Shown: positions 7,914 to 14,558, counted from the stretch's first letter. The stretch is DNA of 14,558 bases from JAFGPJ01 sp964439135 (GCA_964439135.1 CAYTNN010000113.1:1-14558); one strand, 5' to 3'. The notes: generated by a model not told the origin, from the letters alone. Made by a program: numbers and translations.

Positions 7914-9518
7914 ATGGATATTGATTTTACAAGTCTCGGATTTGGCACAAATTTCAGCGTTCTCGACTGGTGTATTGTCATAGGCTATCTGATTGCAATC
8001 GTCAGTATAGGCGTCTACATCCGCAAGTACATTGCCTCGGCCACGGACTTTATGGTCGCCGGCCGGGGGCTTAAGACGTTTCTCGCCATAGCAACCATGA
8101 TCGGCACGGAACTCGGCCTGGTAACGGTGATGTATTCGTCGCAGAAGGGCTTCACCGGCGGATTCGCCGCGTTTCACATCGCCTTCGCCGCGGCGATTGT
8201 CACGCTGTTCGTGGGTATTTCCGGCTTCATCGTTGTGCCGCTGCGACGATTGAAAGTGATGACAATACCGGAGTTTTACGAGATGCGATTCGGCAGAGAT
8301 GTCCGCATACTCGGCGGTATTATCCTGGCACTTTCGGGCATCCTCAATATGGGCATGTTCCTGAAAGCCGGCTCGCTGTTCGTTACAGGCGTAACCGGCA
8401 TGACTTCGGAATTTCACCTCAAGATCGTCATGACCGTCCTGCTGTGCATGGTCCTGCTTTACACGACCCTGGGGGGAATGGTCTCCGTTGCGATACTCGA
8501 CTATATCCAGTTCGTGGTACTTTCGTTCAGCCTGCTCTTTGCCAGCGTTATGTCAATCAGATACCTGGGCTGGGGCAATATCGTCGAGACAGTTACAAGG
8601 GAGATGGGCCAGAGCGGATTCAATCCATTCGACGAAGCAGGTTTCGGCTGGTCATACGTTCTCTGGATGTTCTTCATGGGCCTGGTAAGTTGTGCCGTCT
8701 GGCAGACCGCCGTCATCCGGGCCTGCTCGGCAAAGAGTACCTCAATAGTGAAACGAATATATATGCTTTCATCGGTGGGTTTTCTTATCCGGTTCCTGAT
8801 CCCCTACTTCTTCGGAATCTGTGCTCTGGTCTTTATAGCTAATAACCAGACCCTCAAAAACGTATTCCTGTCCGCCGACGGAAAGGCAAACTCCGATTTG
8901 TCGCTGACTGCAATGCCGTTCTATTTGAGCCAGATTCTGCCGGCGGGCTTTATCGGTATTATCTCGGCGGGAATGCTCGCGGCATTCATGTCGACACACG
9001 ACAGCTATCTTTTATGCTGGAGTTCGGTGCTTACTCAGGACGTGGTCGCGCCGTGGTTCAAAAAAGGCCTGTCCTCGAAGGCCCGACTCCTGCTGACACG
9101 GATTTTCATTGTTGCAATAGGAATCTTCATCCTCGTCTGGGGTCTCTGGTATCCGCTCGAACAGGATTTGTGGGACTACATGGCTATTTCCGGCGCCATA
9201 TATTCTATCGGCGGATTTGCACTGTTGGCGTTCGGGCTGTACTGGAAGCGAGCCAGCAGGGCCGGAGCATATCTGGCGCTGCTTACCGGTTTTCTTGCCC
9301 TTCTGGGCCTCTCGAAGGTGCAACAATTATGTTCGCCTTTGCTGGACCCGATCAAAAAACACTTTGAAATCGAAGGTGACATTCCCAGCGCCATTATCGG
9401 CCTGATCGTCTTGGCGCTGGCGATTGTCCTGATGATTGTCGGATCGCTGCTGCTGCCCGACAAGGGGGGACGAGCAACTCTTATGAAACAAAGGAGCAAT
9501 TTAGATGGATTGGATTAA
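7914..9518 (+). CDS. Sodium:solute symporter (SSS family) permease
   Basis: 534 residues, with ribosome site AGGAGA ahead of ATG 7914. Hydrophobicity suggests about 13-14 membrane spans, normal for the LeuT-fold SSS family. Recognisable elements are the first span (LDWCIVIGYLIAIVSIGVYI), the second-span region (TMIGTELGLVTVMYSSQKGF), a PLRRLKVMTIPEFYEMRFG loop, and the sodium-site span AAFMSTHDSYLLCWSSVLTQD with Ser360, Thr361, Asp363 and Ser364. In the family, Ser/Thr residues of this span coordinate sodium. The family imports sugars, amino acids or other solutes driven by sodium. Its place directly after the kinase suggests import of the N-acetylhexosamine or a short oligosaccharide across the inner membrane (inference). 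The last 14 bases overlap the start of a small membrane protein. The substrate cannot be read from sequence alone. Confidence 0.9.
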   Translation: MDIDFTSLGFGTNFSVLDWCIVIGYLIAIVSIGVYIRKYIASATDFMVAGRGLKTFLAIATMIGTELGLVTVMYSSQKGFTGGFAAFHIAFAAAIVTLFVGISGFIVVPLRRLKVMTIPEFYEMRFGRDVRILGGIILALSGILNMGMFLKAGSLFVTGVTGMTSEFHLKIVMTVLLCMVLLYTTLGGMVSVAILDYIQFVVLSFSLLFASVMSIRYLGWGNIVETVTREMGQSGFNPFDEAGFGWSYVLWMFFMGLVSCAVWQTAVIRACSAKSTSIVKRIYMLSSVGFLIRFLIPYFFGICALVFIANNQTLKNVFLSADGKANSDLSLTAMPFYLSQILPAGFIGIISAGMLAAFMSTHDSYLLCWSSVLTQDVVAPWFKKGLSSKARLLLTRIFIVAIGIFILVWGLWYPLEQDLWDYMAISGAIYSIGGFALLAFGLYWKRASRAGAYLALLTGFLALLGLSKVQQLCSPLLDPIKKHFEIEGDIPSAIIGLIVLALAIVLMIVGSLLLPDKGGRATLMKQRSNLDGLD

Positions 9519-9666
9519 AATTTGGACGTTCTTCTTCTTTCTGAGCCTGGCGCTTTTTGCCTGCCTTTCGATTGTTGTTACAATCGGAGGATTCTTCAAC
9601 ATAAGATCGCTGTTCAAGGATCTTTCCGAAGCCAGGCAAAAGGCAGAGCACGCCGACCGGCAATAG
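9505..9666 (+). CDS. 53-residue single-span membrane protein, likely symporter accessory subunit
   Basis: A short gene in a different frame from the symporter, overlapping its 3' end by 14 bases. It starts at ATG 9505 with a strong ribosome site (AAGGAG 9491-9496, 8 bases upstream) inside the symporter gene and ends with TAG 9664-9666. The protein begins MDWIKIWTFFFF, continues with one long hydrophobic segment (about 8-31), and ends with a charged, probably cytoplasmic helix (ARQKAEHADRQ at the end). The architecture and overlap fit a small partner of the SSS permease, as reported for several transporter families. I cannot assign it to a named family. It differs from the two-span DUF4212 symporter subunits, which are longer. 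That it is a real gene is supported by ribosome site, overlap and composition; its role is inference. Confidence 0.75.
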   Translation: MDWIKIWTFFFFLSLALFACLSIVVTIGGFFNIRSLFKDLSEARQKAEHADRQ

Positions 9667-9712
9667 TGAAAAGCAGAGGTAATACGTAGCCCCCACTATA
9701 AGCGCAGGCTGC

Positions 9713-9733
9713 AATAGAACACTTTGTTCTATT
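9713..9733 (+). terminator. Perfect 8-bp inverted repeat, possible terminator or attenuator
   Basis: AATAGAAC (9713-9720) and GTTCTATT (9726-9733) form a perfect 8-bp stem with a 5-base loop, 46 bases after the small membrane gene stop. It is followed by a pyrimidine-rich but not purely T stretch. The stem is AT-rich, so it would be a weak intrinsic terminator. It could also be an operator ahead of the next gene. A second, longer-range pairing (TTCTGCT 9742-9748 with AGCAGAA 9768-9774) lies just downstream. Confidence 0.35.
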
Positions 9734-9793
9734 CAAACTTCTTCTGCTTCTCTATTCTGATCGTTTCAGCAGAAAATCCGGCAAAGGACCGCT

Positions 9794-10201
9794 ATGGCAA
9801 AAATAACTTTCAATCTCGACGAACTCACACAAATCCTGATTTCCAACGAACTGTTGCGCGGAGAGATACTACGCCCGAAAGTTGAAGGTGAGAAAATTCA
9901 TTTCGTGATAAAGACTAATTCATTCATTCTGCCGTATATTCCCGCTTCGTTGGGATACATGGGTTTCAGCGATAACGTCGCAACATTTGAACTTACCATC
10001 GTGAGCAGCTATCTAAACAAAGCCGTAAGCCGGCTCAAAAAAATACTCCAGCTAAAATTACCGATATACATAAAACTTGAGTATCCGAAAATCTTCGTCA
10101 ATGTAGACAAGCTGCTTAAAGAAAAAAACATCAGGAGTATTCGAGTCAAAGATGTCTCTTTTGAGGGCGGCGAGTTTACGATTACAACATATAACATCTG
10201 A
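9794..10201 (+). CDS. Conserved-looking hypothetical protein, 135 aa
   Basis: I do not recognise this protein. It starts at ATG 9794 after an AAAGGA ribosome site and ends at TGA 10199-10201. It has no signal peptide and no clear membrane span. It is rich in Lys, Ile and alternating hydrophobic residues (KIHFVIKTNSFILPYI, SIRVKDVSFEGGEFTITTY), suggesting a mixed alpha/beta fold with several strands. One amphipathic helix (NKAVSRLKKILQLKLPI) sits in the middle. Its coding sequence is visibly more AT-rich than the neighbouring genes (many ATA, AAA and ATT codons). It precedes the DUF819 membrane protein by 80 bases, so the two could form a unit, possibly with the small protein as a cytoplasmic partner (speculative). 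Confidence 0.75.
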   Translation: MAKITFNLDELTQILISNELLRGEILRPKVEGEKIHFVIKTNSFILPYIPASLGYMGFSDNVATFELTIVSSYLNKAVSRLKKILQLKLPIYIKLEYPKIFVNVDKLLKEKNIRSIRVKDVSFEGGEFTITTYNI

Positions 10202-10237
10202 GCCTTTTCGTTTTCGATGGAAGGAATTTCCAACAGT

Positions 10238-10262
10238 AGAAGCTGCCTTGCAATCAGCTTCT
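10238..10262 (+). promoter_or_regulatory. Perfect 8-bp inverted repeat upstream of the DUF819 gene
   Basis: AGAAGCTG (10238-10245) and CAGCTTCT (10255-10262) form a perfect stem with a 9-base loop. It ends 19 bases before the DUF819 start codon, close to its weak ribosome site. It could act as an attenuator, an operator, or a structure that limits DUF819 translation. It is followed by TTGATTGG rather than a T run, so a simple terminator is less likely. Confidence 0.35.
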
Positions 10263-10281
10263 TTGATTGGGATAAGAAGTC

Positions 10282-11454
10282 ATGGATGAATCATATGTTT
10301 CCAGCCCGATTGGAGTCTTAACGGTTCTCTGCGGAGTAGGAGCATTTTTCTTTTTTCTCGAAGAACGAACGCGGTGGAAGCTTTTCAATTATTTTCCGCC
10401 GCTGATTTTTATCTACGCCATACCCGCCATAATGTCAAACACCGGCATATTAGTCAAAACTTCGGCGGTGTATGACTGGCTCAGCTCAACCGTGCTGCCA
10501 ATGTTTCTCATAATAATGCTTTTGAAGGTCGACGTCGCATCGACAATCAAAATGATGGGCAGGGGAATCTTCGTAATGCTCTTCGGCACTGCCGGCGTTG
10601 TGCTTGGCGCCCCGATAGCATTTTTACTTGTCGGAAACAAACTGCCCGAAGATTCATGGAAGGCTTTTGGCTCGCTCGCCGGGAGCTGGATCGGCGGCAC
10701 CGGCAACATGGCGGCCGTCACCGAAGGGCTTAAAACGAGCGGCCAGGGATTCGGGCTCGCCGTGCTGGGCGACAATCTTGTCTATATGGTATGGCTGCCG
10801 ACTCTGCTGGGCTCGAAAAACTTCGCCAAAGCGTTCAATCGTTTTACGCGGGTGGACAATAAACGACTCCGGATGCTCGAAATGACCCGGGCCGAAACGC
10901 AGGAATCAAAGGAACACGTCCGAATGAGGCATTTTCTTTATCTTCTTGTGCTGGGCTTTGCTTGTACATGGGCGGCGGAAATCCTCTCAGGATTACTGCC
11001 TGAACTTCAACCGATTTTAACCGCCTCTACATGGAAGATTCTGCTGATCACTACAATGGGCCTTCTGCTTTCGCTCACCCCGGCAAGACATATCCCCGCA
11101 AGCCACGAGCTTGCAATGGCTCTTGTCTATATCTTTGTCGCAAACATGGGAGCCAGGGCCGACATATCCGGACTTACAGGTTCCGCCGGATGGTTCATTC
11201 TCGGATGCTACATCTGGATAGCCGTGCACGGGGCTTTTTGCGTCCTTGGTGCATATCTGTTGAAAGTGGATATTCATTCTACCGCGATTGCGAGCGCAGC
11301 GAATATCGGCGGAGCGGCCAGTGCCCCCGTGGTTGCTTCAAGCCACAACGAAAAACTCGTGCCGGCAAGTATCCTGATGGCCCTTATGGGCTATGCCATT
11401 GGAACCTACGGAGCGTTTCTCGCGGCCTGGCTGTGCTATTTATTAAGCGGCTGA
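10282..11454 (+). CDS. DUF819 (YjcL-like) integral membrane protein, putative transporter
   Basis: 390 residues from ATG 10282; the ribosome site is weak (an AAGAAG-like stretch). The protein is highly hydrophobic with about ten or more spans. It carries the two diagnostic glycine-rich segments of DUF819: GSWIGGTGNMAAVTEGLKTSG (about 134-154) in the first half and ASAANIGGAASAPVVASSHN (about 337-356) in the second half. These look like two related re-entrant or substrate-site motifs of an inverted-repeat transporter fold. IPAIMSNTGI and VLPMFLIIMLLKVDV near the N-terminus also fit the family. The central loop (about 188-212) is charged and soluble. The family is poorly characterised and no substrate can be assigned from this window. 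The only close neighbour is the unrecognised 135-residue protein upstream. Confidence 0.85.
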   Translation: MDESYVSSPIGVLTVLCGVGAFFFFLEERTRWKLFNYFPPLIFIYAIPAIMSNTGILVKTSAVYDWLSSTVLPMFLIIMLLKVDVASTIKMMGRGIFVMLFGTAGVVLGAPIAFLLVGNKLPEDSWKAFGSLAGSWIGGTGNMAAVTEGLKTSGQGFGLAVLGDNLVYMVWLPTLLGSKNFAKAFNRFTRVDNKRLRMLEMTRAETQESKEHVRMRHFLYLLVLGFACTWAAEILSGLLPELQPILTASTWKILLITTMGLLLSLTPARHIPASHELAMALVYIFVANMGARADISGLTGSAGWFILGCYIWIAVHGAFCVLGAYLLKVDIHSTAIASAANIGGAASAPVVASSHNEKLVPASILMALMGYAIGTYGAFLAAWLCYLLSG

Positions 11455-11536
11455 AAGCCTGATAAGCAAAACATCCCCATTAACGCTGACCTGGTAATAC
11501 GAATAATCCGAAATCGTCCAAAATCAACAAAATCAC

Positions 11537-11565
11537 TGGAAATTTAGGGCCATAAATTGTATAAT
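11537..11565 (+). promoter_or_regulatory. Possible promoter for the PEP/pyruvate-binding gene
   Basis: A perfect TATAAT (11560-11565) is preceded at 17 bases by TGGAAA (11537-11542), which matches 4 of 6 bases of the -35 consensus. A transcript would begin near 11572, leaving a leader of about 67 bases that opens with the hairpin at 11578-11604. The surrounding 184-base gap (11455-11638) contains no other gene that I can see. Confidence 0.4.
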
Positions 11566-11577
11566 AAGTGTTGTTGA

Positions 11578-11604
11578 CAAGCCGCATTCTTAGGATGCGG
11601 CTTG
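11578..11604 (+). promoter_or_regulatory. Perfect 10-bp GC-rich hairpin in the leader of the last gene
   Basis: CAAGCCGCAT (11578-11587) and ATGCGGCTTG (11595-11604) pair perfectly around a 7-base loop. If the promoter at 11537-11565 is used, this hairpin sits at the extreme 5' end of the mRNA, where such structures often protect transcripts or regulate them. Alternatively it is a terminator for the DUF819 unit, although it lacks a T run (AATATTAT follows). It does not cover the ribosome site at 11625-11633. Confidence 0.5.
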
Positions 11605-11638
11605 AATATTATCAATTGTATATTAAGGTGGAGTAGCC

Positions 11639-14558
11639 ATGTGTTTTAGAAGTCGTTGCCTGATTTTAGTGCTCATAGTTCCATGGCTGTATCTGGCTAG
11701 GGGCGATGATCCCGAGCCGGCATGGAAAAACCAAATTGAATATCCTAACGAAGAGTTCCAAAGCTGGACGTCTCCTCCGTATGTCAAGTTCACGATAATA
11801 ACCAAGGAAGGATTCGACCCGAACGTCGTGTGCTACCAGGACTGCCGGATGTACGAATACCACTTCGATTTTGCGCTCGAGCAGCTCGATCCATTTATCG
11901 GCATGACCATAGAGCAATTCGATGATGTCACCCTGCACAAGGAAGGCCAGCAGGCGGTGCTCGGCGCAGTGATTCTGTCGCCGTGGGCGGATCCGCCGTT
12001 CAACGAGTACGGTATACAGCTCGTACGAAACGATCCCTATAGCCGCGAAGAAATTGTCCGCCTGTTCAATATCGTCAAAGCTTCGGTCATCGCCGAGCCC
12101 AACGTCACGGCATATTATTTCCCCACATACGAGCAATACACGGTGGCCCAGCAGAATCGTGACTGGTTCGAAAGCCAGGGCATACCGATCGGCTCTACCG
12201 CCCAATGGGCCGAAGGCAACGTAAGCTATTCGGACGGCTGGGCGCTGGGCACGCTAAAATTCTTCGCCGGCAGCGAAATCCAGGCGGCCTTCATCAACGG
12301 CGATTTGCTGCCGGAAGATATCCTGCTGACCGACGGTGTGCCGGCCGAGATTCCATCCATGGCCGGCATTATCAGCTTGATGCCCTCGACGCCGAATTCT
12401 CACGTGGCCATACTCGCTAAATCTCAGGGCGTGCCCTTCGTTTACCTGGCGATGGAGCAGGATGCCGCCCGTGCGCAAGGCCTTGTGAATCGCAGCGTAT
12501 ATTTGGCCGCTTCGAGCGAAAACATGCAACTCTTCAGCACTATCAAACTGCTCGATGCCGGGAGCCTCAGCGAACAGGAAAAAGCTTCGCTCCTGGAACT
12601 GAAACAGACGTCACCAATAACAATAACACCGATGACGCACTGGGGACAGTTCTGGGCCGATACGAACGATTTGCAGCCGGCCGATATCGGCTATGTCGGC
12701 GGCAAGGCGGCAAATTTCGGTATACTACGCCGGGCAATTCCGGACAATTCGCCCCGGGCCATGGCGTTCTCGTTCGACCTATGGAATGTTTTTCTCGACC
12801 AGACTCTGCCCAGCATGGCTCCGGCCGTACTGGCACCGGGCGGGCACACTCTTATCTGGGCCGATGACGACACCGAGCAGGGACCTTTTCATGCCGGTTT
12901 CAAGCTGAGCCGGTCGGGGGAGGATATAGGCCTTTTCGAAAGCGACGGTCAAACACTTATCGACAGCCTGAGCTTCGGGCCCCAGCAGGAGGATATCTCA
13001 TACGGACGGTCCGTTGACGGCGGAGATATATGGCAATTCTTCGAGAATCCATCGCCCGGTACGGCGAACTCGCCGGCCGGCGACAGCAACGACCTGGTAA
13101 TAAACGAATTCATGGCTGATAATAAATCGACCATCGAGGACCCGGCCGAAAGCGGCGAATTTCCCGACTGGATCGAGCTGTTCAACGGCACCGGTGACAC
13201 CGTAATTCTCAGCGGGATGTTCCTTACGGACGACCTGAACGATCCGATGAAGTGGCAGATTCGCACGCCCTTCACCGGAGGCACCATACGGGAGGAAATC
13301 GCCTCGCGCCTGTCGCAATATACGAGATATCCGCCGGCGGACATGAAAGGATTATCCAGGGACTTAGCGGCGATTCGCAATCTAATCGAAAACTCTAATA
13401 CCGCCCAGTTCGACCCGGAGATAAAATCCGCGGTAATCGACGCCCTTGAGACTTTCGGATTCGATCCCGGCACGAAGATACGTTTTCGCAGCTCGACCAA
13501 CGTCGAGGACAGCGAAGCGTTCACGGGGGCAGGCCTGTACGACAGTTACAGCGGTTGTCTGGCCGACGATCTGGACCATGACGATACCGGCCCCTGTGCC
13601 TGTGACGCGTCGGATGGCGCCGAGCAAGGTGTTTTTAGGGCCATTCGAAAGGTCTTCGCCAGTTTCTACAATGATAACGCATTTCTGGAGCGGCTCAAGC
13701 ATGGTGTCAACGAGGCCGACGCCGGAATGGCCCTGCTGGCCCACAGCTCTTTTCCCGACGAAATCGAATTGGCCAACGGTGTTGCCACCTTGAATAAGGC
13801 CGACCGTTCGGACTGGATCGCAAACGTGGTTTGCCAGAAGGGAGCGGTTTCGGTCACCAATCCGCCGGCCGATGCGGTCCCCGAAGAGGTCAGAATTGAA
13901 ATGACTCATTTTCAGGGAGCAGCCCCGTGGCTTCTCCAGCGATCGAGTCTCGTGCCGCTGCGGGAGAACACCGTGCTCGAGTGGGAGCAGGAATATATCG
14001 AGCTTTACGAACTGCTGGTTTCGGCTGCGGATGAATATTGTAAGGCCGTACAAAAAGACGATATCATGCTGGACTTCGAGTTCAAAAAAGTCGCTCCCGA
14101 AGGCAAGCTCATAATCAAACAGATTCGGGAAATCCCGCAGCCCGGCAACACCGAGTATACTACGCCCTACATGCTCTCAGAGCCAAAAGAATACCGTTCG
14201 CTGCAGGGCAGGGGCAGCAACGTATTCACAAGCCACAGGCTGAAATCCCGCTGGACGCTCAAGCCGAAAAATATCTGGCTCAGCGAGAACAATCTGCAGC
14301 AATGTATTTACGATACGGCGGATATCGAATACGTCGCCGATGGACAGGTCCGGCAGATTTCCGTCGACCTGCCTTCATTGCCCGGAGCCGAACACACCTA
14401 CGAAGAGCCGGAGTGGGAATTCGACCAATACGCGGTGACCGATACGTGGCGCTTCGGGGACTTAGACAATCCGCGGACTTACCGGCTCCGCACCGAACCG
14501 CTATTCGAGAGCGTCGTGAGGGACCCGATTGTTACGCCGGACGACCTGCGAATCGGCC
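11639..14558 (+). CDS. Exported PEP/pyruvate-binding (PPDK_N) protein with swivel domain and inserted lamin-tail module (3' truncated)
   Basis: One frame stays open from ATG 11639 (ribosome site AAGGTGGAG, 5 bases upstream) to the window edge: 973 codons and no stop. The N-terminus is a signal peptide (MCFRSRCLILVLIVPWLYLARG). Residues about 30-200 are an unassigned domain. About 205-275 resembles the PEP-utilisers phosphohistidine domain, with His255 in NSHVAILAKSQGVPFVY. The ATP-grasp (PPDK_N) domain follows: VGGKAANFG with Lys356, FRSSTNVEDSEAFTGAG with Arg617 and Glu623-Asp624, the RAIRKVFASFY helix, and the closing DFEF (Glu814) and IKQIRE (Gln828, Arg830), equivalent to DIEW and LQ.RP of PEP synthase. 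Swivel-before-ATP-grasp order recalls glucan water dikinase. A lamin-tail module (about 394-541) interrupts the ATP-grasp domain. The known reaction class is transfer of the ATP beta-phosphate through His to an acceptor. Substrate, and how ATP would reach an exported enzyme, are unknown. It could instead be a non-catalytic binding protein. Confidence 0.8.
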   Translation, partial: MCFRSRCLILVLIVPWLYLARGDDPEPAWKNQIEYPNEEFQSWTSPPYVKFTIITKEGFDPNVVCYQDCRMYEYHFDFALEQLDPFIGMTIEQFDDVTLHKEGQQAVLGAVILSPWADPPFNEYGIQLVRNDPYSREEIVRLFNIVKASVIAEPNVTAYYFPTYEQYTVAQQNRDWFESQGIPIGSTAQWAEGNVSYSDGWALGTLKFFAGSEIQAAFINGDLLPEDILLTDGVPAEIPSMAGIISLMPSTPNSHVAILAKSQGVPFVYLAMEQDAARAQGLVNRSVYLAASSENMQLFSTIKLLDAGSLSEQEKASLLELKQTSPITITPMTHWGQFWADTNDLQPADIGYVGGKAANFGILRRAIPDNSPRAMAFSFDLWNVFLDQTLPSMAPAVLAPGGHTLIWADDDTEQGPFHAGFKLSRSGEDIGLFESDGQTLIDSLSFGPQQEDISYGRSVDGGDIWQFFENPSPGTANSPAGDSNDLVINEFMADNKSTIEDPAESGEFPDWIELFNGTGDTVILSGMFLTDDLNDPMKWQIRTPFTGGTIREEIASRLSQYTRYPPADMKGLSRDLAAIRNLIENSNTAQFDPEIKSAVIDALETFGFDPGTKIRFRSSTNVEDSEAFTGAGLYDSYSGCLADDLDHDDTGPCACDASDGAEQGVFRAIRKVFASFYNDNAFLERLKHGVNEADAGMALLAHSSFPDEIELANGVATLNKADRSDWIANVVCQKGAVSVTNPPADAVPEEVRIEMTHFQGAAPWLLQRSSLVPLRENTVLEWEQEYIELYELLVSAADEYCKAVQKDDIMLDFEFKKVAPEGKLIIKQIREIPQPGNTEYTTPYMLSEPKEYRSLQGRGSNVFTSHRLKSRWTLKPKNIWLSENNLQQCIYDTADIEYVADGQVRQISVDLPSLPGAEHTYEEPEWEFDQYAVTDTWRFGDLDNPRTYRLRTEPLFESVVRDPIVTPDDLRIG
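12818..13261 (+). other. Lamin-tail domain with swapped halves inserted in the PPDK_N domain
   Basis: Residues about 394-541 of the last gene match lamin-tail domains, but in the order second half then first half. The second half comes first: LAPGGHTLIWADDDTEQG, FKLSRSGEDIGLFESDG, DSLSFGPQQEDISYGR, then WQFFENPSPGTAN. The first half follows: LVINEFMADN, PDWIELFN, LSGMFLTDDLNDPMKWQI. Removing the segment would join FDLWNVFLDQTLPS to RTPFTGGTIREEI, a normal-looking PPDK_N run. Both junctions keep the frame. The boundaries are accurate to perhaps ten residues. It may be one circularly permuted domain, or the end of one and the start of another from a tandem pair. Confidence 0.75.

Noticed and set aside
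11574..11579. Perfect TTGACA box just before the hairpin
   Set aside because: The nearest -10-like hexamer (TATTAT 11607-11612) is 27 bases away, too far for a standard promoter. The TATAAT at 11560 gives a better pair with an upstream box.
12205..12420. Short plus-strand frames inside the last gene
   Set aside because: The continuous frame from 11639 explains the region with recognisable domains; these alternatives are low-complexity Arg-rich translations.
13382..14053. Antisense open frame (223 codons, minus strand)
   Set aside because: The opposite strand carries the conserved PPDK_N motifs in one continuous frame, so this is a shadow.
1..14558. CRISPR array, insertion sequence, tRNA, rRNA or phage-type genes
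   Set aside because: No repeated spacer pattern, transposase motif, RNA gene or integrase could be seen on either strand.

Overview
The window looks like a piece of a planctomycete chromosome, most likely from a Phycisphaerae/Sedimentisphaerales-type carbohydrate degrader. This is inferred from gene content, not from a marker gene: an exported DUF1080 protein, a very large exported GH2 enzyme, a Tat-exported lipoprotein of the Gfo/Idh/MocA (GH109-like) type, and a secreted PEP/pyruvate-binding protein with a lamin-tail domain. All genes lie on the + strand and coding density is high. The longest gap is 184 bases. I see no rRNA, tRNA, CRISPR array, insertion sequence or integrase.

Layout. (1) 1-4258: the 3' end of a DUF1080 (3-keto-disaccharide hydrolase-like) gene, followed 26 bases later by a 1301-residue exported GH2-type protein. 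(2) 4349-9666: a GH109-like Gfo/Idh/MocA lipoprotein, a sugar-1-phosphate nucleotidyltransferase, an N-acetylhexosamine 1-kinase (NahK) whose start overlaps the previous stop, a sodium:solute symporter, and a 53-residue single-span membrane protein that overlaps the symporter's end. (3) 9794-11454: a small unrecognised protein and a DUF819 membrane protein, with inverted repeats in the gaps before each. (4) 11639 to the window end: one uninterrupted reading frame of at least 973 codons with no stop in the window. It encodes an exported protein with a phosphohistidine (swivel) domain and a PEP-synthase/glucan-water-dikinase type ATP-binding domain, and the latter is split by a lamin-tail module.

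How the genes may work together. Region 2 reads as a salvage route for N-acetylhexosamines. An exported NAD-dependent glycosidase would release the sugar, the symporter with its small partner would import it, NahK would phosphorylate C1, and the nucleotidyltransferase would make the UDP-sugar. The GH2 and DUF1080 proteins next door would act on the same or related glycans outside the cytoplasm. The lacto-N-biose phosphorylase that accompanies NahK in bifidobacteria is not in the window.

The least expected object is the last gene. It has a signal peptide but carries the motifs of an ATP-dependent phosphotransfer enzyme, arranged swivel-then-ATP-grasp as in plant glucan water dikinase. A lamin-tail domain whose two halves are in swapped order sits inside its ATP-binding domain. 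The gene runs off the window, so its C-terminal part is unseen.
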